DNA of 64,000 nucleotides from an uncultured Prevotella sp. GTDB lineage: Bacteria > Bacteroidota > Bacteroidia > Bacteroidales > Bacteroidaceae. The stretch spans positions 62,001 through 126,000 of the forward strand of contig CALUGW010000040.1 in NCBI GenBank assembly GCA_944320305.1, in the 5' to 3' direction. The notes beneath the pieces are model-generated. The model was not told the DNA's origin. It saw nothing but the letters and a program-made list of their open reading frames with translations, and did no database searches. Of this stretch, positions 58,861-64,000 are shown in pieces. The stretch's first letter is position 1. The number at the start of each line of letters is the position of its first letter. The position numbers and the translations under genes were made by a program.

Positions 58861-60438
58861 TTATTTATTGTTTTTGCCGTTGTCTTCTATGATATTGAGC
58901 ATCTTGAAAGTGGCCTTGATGGCTGCCTCTGTCTGGTCGGCGTCAAGGCCGCGCGTGCGCAGCAGACGGTCGCCGCAGCGCCAGGTTATGACCGTCTGCA
59001 CCAAGGCATCGGTACGGCCTCCGGGAGGTATGCTGACGGCATAGTTCTCAAGGGTGGGAAATGTGCGTCCGAGAGCGTCGCGATAAATGCAGCGCAAGGC
59101 TTTGACGAATGCATCGTACTGTCCGTCGCCGGTGGACGAGGCTTCGTACTCGCGCCCACAGATGTTGACCTTGATGCTGGCAAGGGGCTTCAGCCCGGAG
59201 GCGAGCGAGACAACATAGCTCACCAGACGTATCTTGTCCTCGGGGGCGGTATGCTTGAGCACGTCGCTGACAATGAACGGCAGGTCCTCCTGGGTGACAA
59301 TCTCCTTGCGGTCGCCAAGTTCGGTTATGCGCCGGGTGATTTTCTGCGTCTGCTCCGGCGTGAGCTCCAGCCCAAGCTCCTCCAGATTGCGGGCTATGTT
59401 GGCCCGGCCGCTGGTCTTTCCCAAGGCATACTCGCGCCTGCGACCGAATCGTTCGGGCACAAGTTCATTGCAATATAGCCCGGCCTTGTTATCGCCGTCG
59501 GCATGGACACCGGCCACCTGCGTGAACACATTCTCCCCCACAATGGGCCGGTTGGGAGCCACGGCGATGCCGGAATAGCCCTCCACCATGCGGCTGACGG
59601 GGTTGAGTTCGCTCTCGTTGATGCCTGTGGCGGCATGGAACTGATCCTTGAGTATGACCTGCACGCTCGACAACGGAGCGTTTCCGCACCGCTCACCAAG
59701 GCCGTTGACAGTGACGTGCAGCCCCTTGGCTCCGCTGAGCACGGCGGCAAGAGAGTTGCTTACGGCCAGGTCGTAGTCGTTGTGGGCGTGGAAGTCAAAG
59801 TGAGTGCCGGGGTAGCGCTTTTGCATCTTGCGGAAATACTCTATCACCTGTAGCGGATTCATTATGCCGAGTGTGTCGGGAAGCATGAAGCGGCGGATGC
59901 CGGCGTCGCAGAGTCCGTCCATCATCGTATAGACATAGTCGGGCGAATCCTTCATGCCGTTGCTCCAGTCTTCGAGATAGAGATTCACGGTGAACCCTTT
60001 GCCGCGGGCATAGCCGATGGTGCGCAGGATGTCGTCAAGATGTTCATGAGGAGTCTTGTGCAGCTGGTTGCCGCAATGGCGCAACGATCCCTTGGCGAGC
60101 AAGTTTATCACCCGCCCTCCGCAACTGTCAATCCAGTCGACCGACAAATGTCCGTCAACAAAGCCGAGCACCTCCACCCGCTCCAGCATTCCGGCCTGAC
60201 GGGCGTAGCGGCAAATCATTGATACGGCATCGCGCTCGCCCTCGGACACTCTGGCCGAGGCCACTTCAATGCGGTCCACGCGGACATCCTTGAGCAGTTT
60301 GCGGGCTATCACAAGCTTCTCGTGCGGCAGGAACGACACGCCGCTGGTCTGCTCGCCGTCACGCAGCGTGCTGTCCATTATCTCAACATAAGGCTGGATA
60401 CGCCGATAGGAGCTGTTCACCTGTTGAGCTGTTCCCAT
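58861..60438 (-). CDS. Citramalate/2-isopropylmalate synthase homologue (second LeuA-type enzyme)
   Basis: A 525-residue member of the LeuA/CimA family. HMG-CoA lyase-like barrel: DSTLRDGEQTSGVSFLP near residue 22 (catalytic R-D and acid), FDFHAHNDYDLAVSNSLAAV near 202 (H-x-H metal ligands), GLGERCGNAPLSSVQ near 240, and AGVHADGDNKAGLYCN near 292. The C-terminal regulatory domain begins about 370. It overlaps leuD by 22 bases. Being a second synthase in an operon that already has leuA, it may use pyruvate to make citramalate (isoleucine route) with LeuC/LeuD/LeuB, but substrate choice is inference; a second isopropylmalate synthase is the alternative. Confidence 0.85.
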   Translation of the reverse strand: MGTAQQVNSSYRRIQPYVEIMDSTLRDGEQTSGVSFLPHEKLVIARKLLKDVRVDRIEVASARVSEGERDAVSMICRYARQAGMLERVEVLGFVDGHLSVDWIDSCGGRVINLLAKGSLRHCGNQLHKTPHEHLDDILRTIGYARGKGFTVNLYLEDWSNGMKDSPDYVYTMMDGLCDAGIRRFMLPDTLGIMNPLQVIEYFRKMQKRYPGTHFDFHAHNDYDLAVSNSLAAVLSGAKGLHVTVNGLGERCGNAPLSSVQVILKDQFHAATGINESELNPVSRMVEGYSGIAVAPNRPIVGENVFTQVAGVHADGDNKAGLYCNELVPERFGRRREYALGKTSGRANIARNLEELGLELTPEQTQKITRRITELGDRKEIVTQEDLPFIVSDVLKHTAPEDKIRLVSYVVSLASGLKPLASIKVNICGREYEASSTGDGQYDAFVKALRCIYRDALGRTFPTLENYAVSIPPGGRTDALVQTVITWRCGDRLLRTRGLDADQTEAAIKATFKMLNIIEDNGKNNK

Positions 60439-61007
60439 GCCTCTATCTTGTCCTTGTTCTGTATCAGATAGTCAATGTCGTCAAGACCGTTCATCAGACA
60501 GTGCTTCTTGTAAGCGTTAATTTCAAAACACTCGCTCCGCCCGGTGGACTTGTTGGTGACGGTCTGGTTTGGCAGGTCTACTTCCACTTCTGTCTTGGGG
60601 TTGGCTGATATGCTGTCGAACAGTTCCTTCAGGAACGGTTCCGACACCACCACCGGCAAAACGAAGTTGTTCAGCTCGTTGTTCTTGTGGATGTCGGCAA
60701 AGAAGCTGCTTATCACAACGCGGAAGCCATAGCCGGCAATAGCCCACGCCGCGTGCTCGCGGCTTGAGCCGGAACCAAAGTTCTTGCCCGCCACGAGGAT
60801 GCAGCCACTGTATGTAGGATCGTTGAGTACAAAGTCCTTTTTCAGTGTTCCGTCCTCGTTATAGCGCCAGTCGCGGAAGAGGTTGTCGCCAAATCCGGCC
60901 TTGTCTGTGGCCTTGAGGAATCTGGCGGGTATTATCTGGTCTGTGTCCACATTTTCCAATGGAAGCGGAACGCAGGTGCTTGTTATTACATTGAATTTCT
61001 GCTTCAT
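60417..61007 (-). CDS. leuD: 3-isopropylmalate dehydratase small subunit
   Basis: Swivelling domain partner of LeuC, 196 residues. Conserved LPLENVDTDQIIPARFLK near residue 17, GCILVAGKNFGSGSSREHAA near 68 (phosphate-binding GSGSSREHA), AIAGYGFRVVISSFFADIHK near 88 and NNFVLPVVVSEPF. Isomerises 2- to 3-isopropylmalate. Follows leuC by six bases and overlaps the next gene by 22 bases. Confidence 0.97.
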   Translation of the reverse strand: MKQKFNVITSTCVPLPLENVDTDQIIPARFLKATDKAGFGDNLFRDWRYNEDGTLKKDFVLNDPTYSGCILVAGKNFGSGSSREHAAWAIAGYGFRVVISSFFADIHKNNELNNFVLPVVVSEPFLKELFDSISANPKTEVEVDLPNQTVTNKSTGRSECFEINAYKKHCLMNGLDDIDYLIQNKDKIEAWEQLNR

Positions 61008-61013
61008 CTTGTT

Positions 61014-62408
61014 TCACATTAATGTACGTGGGTCTGTTATCACTCCTGTGACGGCGGCCGCTGCGGCAACAAGCGGCGAGGCGAGTATGGTGCGCGCACC
61101 AGGACCTTGCCGTCCCTCGAAGTTGCGGTTGCTTGTAGACACGCAGTACTTGCCGGCAGGAATCTTGTCGTCGTTCATTGCGAGACAAGCCGAGCATCCG
61201 GGCTGGCGAATCTCAAACCCGGCGCCGGTAAGAACTTTGTCAAGTCCCTCTTGACGGATCTGGCGCTCCACGGCCCATGAACCTGGAACGAGCCAGGCTG
61301 TGACACTGTCGGCCTTTCTGCGCCCCTTGACTATCGAGGCAAAAGCCCTAAAATCTTCTATACGCCCGTTGGTACACGCTCCGAGGAACACATAGTCAAT
61401 ATTGTGGCCGAGAAGCTTCTCGCCGGGGATGAAGCCCATATAGTCAAGCGACTTTGCAAACGAGGCACGTCCGGCCTCGCTGACATCATCCATCGAGGGA
61501 ATGGTGTCTGTAATGCCCATTCCCATGCCGGGGTTGGTGCCGTATGTCACCATAGGTTCTATGTCGGCGGCGGCGAAGCGCAGTTCTTTGTCAAACACGG
61601 CATCATCGCCACTACGCAATGTGCGCCAATAGGCCACAGCTTTATCCCAGTCGGCACCCTTGGGAGCGAACTCACGCCCCCTGATATACTCGAATGTGGT
61701 CTCGTCGGGGGCGATGAAGCCTCCCCTCGCCCCCATCTCAATCGAGAGATTGCACAGTGTGAGCCTTCCCTCCATGCTCATGTCGCGGACCACCTGGCCT
61801 GCGTATTCCACAAAATAGCCTGTCGCTCCTGAAGTGGTGAGCCTCGACATAAGGAACAGCGCAACATCCTTTGCCGTGACACCGGGAGCCAACTTGCCGT
61901 CAACCGTTATGCGCATTGACTTTGGCTTTTGCTGGAGAATACACTGTGAGGCCAGCACCATTTCAACTTCGCTTGTGCCGATGCCGAACGCAACGGCCCC
62001 GACAGCTCCGTGGGTCGATGTGTGTGAGTCGCCACAGACGATGGTCATTCCTGGAAGAGACAGCCCTTTCTCCGGACCGACAACATGGATGATACCGTTG
62101 TCGGGAGACATCATTCCGTAGTGGGTTAACCCGAACTCCTTGGCATTGGCCGCCAAAGCGTCTACCTGCTTGCGCGACACGGGATCCTCGATTGGCTTGT
62201 CCTGGTCGTGGGTTGGCGTGTTGTGGTCGGGCATACAGTATATCCGCTCCGGCCTGAAGCACCTCAGACCGCGGCTATGCATCCCGTCGAAAGCCTGCGG
62301 CGAGGTCACCTCGTGACAATAAAGCCTGTCGATATACAATTGTGTCGGCCCGTCTTCAATGGCCTGCACCACGTGCTTGTCCCATATTTTATCAAACAGT
62401 GTGTTCAT
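61014..62408 (-). CDS. leuC: 3-isopropylmalate dehydratase large subunit
   Basis: Aconitase-family iron-sulfur subunit, 464 residues. Features: [30 protein letters not shown] near residue 25, [20 protein letters not shown] near 130, [16 protein letters not shown] near 345 and [20 protein letters not shown] near 405; cysteines in LGACTN and GCSAC ligate the [4Fe-4S] cluster. Partner of LeuD next door; could also serve citramalate isomerisation. leuA lies six bases upstream. Confidence 0.97.
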   Translation of the reverse strand: MNTLFDKIWDKHVVQAIEDGPTQLYIDRLYCHEVTSPQAFDGMHSRGLRCFRPERIYCMPDHNTPTHDQDKPIEDPVSRKQVDALAANAKEFGLTHYGMMSPDNGIIHVVGPEKGLSLPGMTIVCGDSHTSTHGAVGAVAFGIGTSEVEMVLASQCILQQKPKSMRITVDGKLAPGVTAKDVALFLMSRLTTSGATGYFVEYAGQVVRDMSMEGRLTLCNLSIEMGARGGFIAPDETTFEYIRGREFAPKGADWDKAVAYWRTLRSGDDAVFDKELRFAAADIEPMVTYGTNPGMGMGITDTIPSMDDVSEAGRASFAKSLDYMGFIPGEKLLGHNIDYVFLGACTNGRIEDFRAFASIVKGRRKADSVTAWLVPGSWAVERQIRQEGLDKVLTGAGFEIRQPGCSACLAMNDDKIPAGKYCVSTSNRNFEGRQGPGARTILASPLVAAAAAVTGVITDPRTLM

Positions 62409-62414
62409 CTTTCC

Positions 62415-63914
62415 TCACTTTCTGAATTTGTTTATACAATCAATGTAGGCCTCGACAGATGCGGTCACAATGTCAGTGTTGGCGCCGAAGCCGTAATAAA
62501 GGTTTCCGTCATATTCCACCTGCATATGCACTTTGCCGACATCGTCGGATCCCTTGCTGATGGCCTGTATGGTAAACTCCTTTAATGTCATCTGCTTGCG
62601 GATAATGCGTTTGAGTGCCTTGATGGCCGCGTCCACCGGACCGTTGCCTGTGGAAGACTCCTCAAACTTCTGTCCGGAAATGTCAAGCCCGACACTGGCC
62701 ACGCTTCTGACGCCCATGCCCGTTGTAACCTGCAGGTAATCGAGCTTCACGGCATGCGCCTCTGCCGTATCGGCGCCGGCAAGCATCAGTATGTCGTCGT
62801 CGTTGACCTCCTTCTTCTGGTCCGCCAGCTTCAGGAACTTCTGGTAAATCTTGTCTACGGCCTCCTCGTTGGGCAGCTTGACTCCAAGCACTCCGAGCCT
62901 GTACTTCAGGGCGGCGCGGCCAGAGCGGGCCGTGAGCACAATCGAGTTGTCATCCAAGCCGACATCCTTCGGATCCATTATCTCGTATGTCTGAACATTC
63001 TTCAGCACTCCGTCCTGGTGGATTCCGCTCGAATGGGCGAAAGCGTTCCGCCCAACCACAGCCTTGTTAGGCTGCACCGGCATATTCATCAGGCTCGACA
63101 CCATGCGGCTGGCAGGATATATCTTCGTGGTGTTGATGTTTGTGTCGATGTTTATATCCTTGTGGCAACGCAGAATCATGGCAATCTCCTCAAGCGAGGT
63201 GTTGCCGGCCCGCTCTCCGATGCCGTTAACAGTGACCTCCACCTGGCGTGCTCCGTTGAGCACTCCGCTCAGTGTGTTGGCCGTAGCCATGCCCAGGTCA
63301 TTGTGGCAGTGGGTCGAGATAATGGCCCGGTCTATTCCGTCAACATGCTCCACAAGGTATTTTATTTTCTCACCATATTCGCCAGGCAGACAGTAACCTG
63401 TCGTGTCTGGAATGTTGACAACAGTGGCACCGGCTTTGATCACAGCCTCAATAACCCGGGCCAGATACTCGTTGTCCGTGCGTCCGGCGTCCTCGGCATA
63501 GAACTCCACATCGTCTACAAACCTGCGGGCATACTTGACCGCAGCCACGGCGCGCTCTATAATCTCCTCGCGATTGCTGTTGAACTTATATCTTATGTGC
63601 GAGTCGCTCGTTCCTATTCCTGTATGGATACGCTTGTGCTTGGCATACTTAAGCGACTCTGCGGCCACGTCGATGTCTTTCTCAACGGCACGTGTCAGCG
63701 CACAGATGGTGGGCCATGTGACTGCCTTTGAAATTTCAATCACTGAATTGAAATCGCCAGGACTCGATATCGGGAATCCAGCCTCAATGACATCAACCCC
63801 CAATTGCTCCAGCATCTTGGCCACTTGTATCTTCTCAACTGTGTTCAGCTGACAGCCGGGCACCTGCTCGCCGTCACGAAGCGTGGTATCGAAAACAAAC
63901 AATCTGTCACTCAT
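62415..63914 (-). CDS. leuA: 2-isopropylmalate synthase
   Basis: Condenses acetyl-CoA with 2-ketoisovalerate, the committed step of leucine synthesis. About 499 residues from ATG 63914 ([17 protein letters not shown]). Catalytic [17 protein letters not shown] at the start, [20 protein letters not shown] near residue 100, [18 protein letters not shown] near 200 (H-x-H metal ligands), [19 protein letters not shown] near 233 and [17 protein letters not shown] near 288. Leucine-binding regulatory domain at the C-terminus ([19 protein letters not shown]). The frame begins at a TTG at 63923 which I do not use. Behind the attenuator at 63949-63975. Confidence 0.97.
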   Translation of the reverse strand: MSDRLFVFDTTLRDGEQVPGCQLNTVEKIQVAKMLEQLGVDVIEAGFPISSPGDFNSVIEISKAVTWPTICALTRAVEKDIDVAAESLKYAKHKRIHTGIGTSDSHIRYKFNSNREEIIERAVAAVKYARRFVDDVEFYAEDAGRTDNEYLARVIEAVIKAGATVVNIPDTTGYCLPGEYGEKIKYLVEHVDGIDRAIISTHCHNDLGMATANTLSGVLNGARQVEVTVNGIGERAGNTSLEEIAMILRCHKDINIDTNINTTKIYPASRMVSSLMNMPVQPNKAVVGRNAFAHSSGIHQDGVLKNVQTYEIMDPKDVGLDDNSIVLTARSGRAALKYRLGVLGVKLPNEEAVDKIYQKFLKLADQKKEVNDDDILMLAGADTAEAHAVKLDYLQVTTGMGVRSVASVGLDISGQKFEESSTGNGPVDAAIKALKRIIRKQMTLKEFTIQAISKGSDDVGKVHMQVEYDGNLYYGFGANTDIVTASVEAYIDCINKFRK

Positions 63915-63948
63915 AATCTTCAAAAATTATTTATTACCAACTAAAAGA

Positions 63949-63975
63949 CCTTTCTCACAACAGGAGTGAGAAAGG
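63949..63975 (-). terminator. Leader terminator (attenuator) in front of leuA
   Basis: On the minus strand CCTTTCTCAC, loop TCCTGTT, GTGAGAAAGG (perfect 10-bp stem), then TCTTTTAG; about 35 bases before the leuA start. Placed between the promoter side and the first structural gene, it fits transcription attenuation. See the leader peptide at 63955-63999. Confidence 0.85.
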
Positions 63976-63999
63976 CCGGAAACTTATCTCTAAGCTTGA
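63955..63999 (-). CDS. C-terminal end of a putative leucine leader peptide (start outside window)
   Basis: In one minus-strand frame the sequence reads TCA AGC TTA GAG ATA AGT, then TTC CGG CCT TTC TCA, then CTC CTG TTG TGA: Ser-Ser-Leu-Glu-Ile-Ser-Phe-Arg-Pro-Phe-Ser-Leu-Leu-Leu-stop. The three terminal Leu codons fall in the loop and 5' arm of the terminator hairpin, so a ribosome stalled there for lack of leucine would keep the hairpin from forming. The start codon is beyond position 64000. Confidence 0.6.
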   Translation of the reverse strand, partial: SSLEISFRPFSLLL

Positions 64000-64000
64000 C

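Noticed and set aside
1-64000. tRNA, rRNA or other named RNA genes
   Set aside because: I looked through all intergenic stretches for tRNA-like cloverleaf ends and rRNA segments and saw none; short or divergent RNAs could be missed without a covariance search.

Overview
The window reads as chromosomal DNA of a Bacteroidales bacterium (phylum Bacteroidota). Pointers are family markers (a DUF5103 type IX secretion plug protein, a DUF4270 lipoprotein, PPi-dependent phosphofructokinase, HEXXGH dipeptidyl peptidase III, a mce-mmdA-biotin carrier operon, the glycogen synthase/panC/panD cluster), promoters of the Bacteroidota type (-33 TTG, -7 TAnnTTTG), and mostly missing Shine-Dalgarno sequences. 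I see no rRNA, tRNA, CRISPR array, phage or complete insertion sequence. Genus cannot be fixed from the sequence alone.

Layout. 1-2.4 kb: end of hisG, then hisD and hisC. 3-7.3 kb (minus): uronate catabolism (kdgK, an unlisted 52-residue DUF4177-like gene, kdgA; uxaB) with a DUF2400 gene. 7.4-14.9 kb: AlkD-like repair protein, dipeptidyl peptidase III with a small AraC regulator, phytase-like esterase, SPFH/NfeD membrane pair, LysM glucosaminidase. 14.9-22 kb: cdd, beta-helix lipoprotein, rubrerythrin, rhamnogalacturonan acetylesterase with a stub of pectinesterase at its end, and fur-purA-hisS. 22.6-29 kb: FadL-like outer-membrane protein, an aromatic/RG-rich secreted protein, prmA, GH25 lysozyme, PPi-phosphofructokinase. 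29-38 kb: a small conserved gene with an acyltransferase and an amidase-like protein, the T9SS plug protein, flavodoxin, DUF4270 lipoprotein with a 43-residue companion, short glycogen synthase. 38-49 kb: panC-panD, the mce-mmdA-(OadG-like tail)-biotin carrier operon, C69 dipeptidase, nadC-M23 peptidase, OMP, GHL10 glycosidase. 49-57 kb: lacI-uxaA-nhaC-nucleotidyltransferase operon, uracil-DNA glycosylase, HdeD-like protein, phosphatase. 57-64 kb: leucine operon leuA-leuC-leuD-cimA/leuA2-leuB-TPR with an attenuator in front and a terminator behind.

How genes work together. UxaB, UxaA, KdgK and KdgA carry D-tagaturonate to pyruvate and glyceraldehyde 3-phosphate, split over three loci; with the rhamnogalacturonan acetylesterase this suggests growth on pectin. 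The leu operon ends in a terminator hairpin and starts with one whose loop encodes Leu-Leu-Leu-stop, the mark of a leucine leader peptide.

The most unusual signal is a family of degenerate 22-bp tandem units, about 22 copies at five loci (2577, 12056, 22149, 39528, 54579), all in the longest gene-free gaps. Units are near-palindromic around GGCC, keep strict 22-bp phase, and neighbouring units form perfect inverted repeats of up to 19 bp. They are not CRISPR and contain no gene; they look like a MITE/REP-type family or an arrayed protein-binding site.
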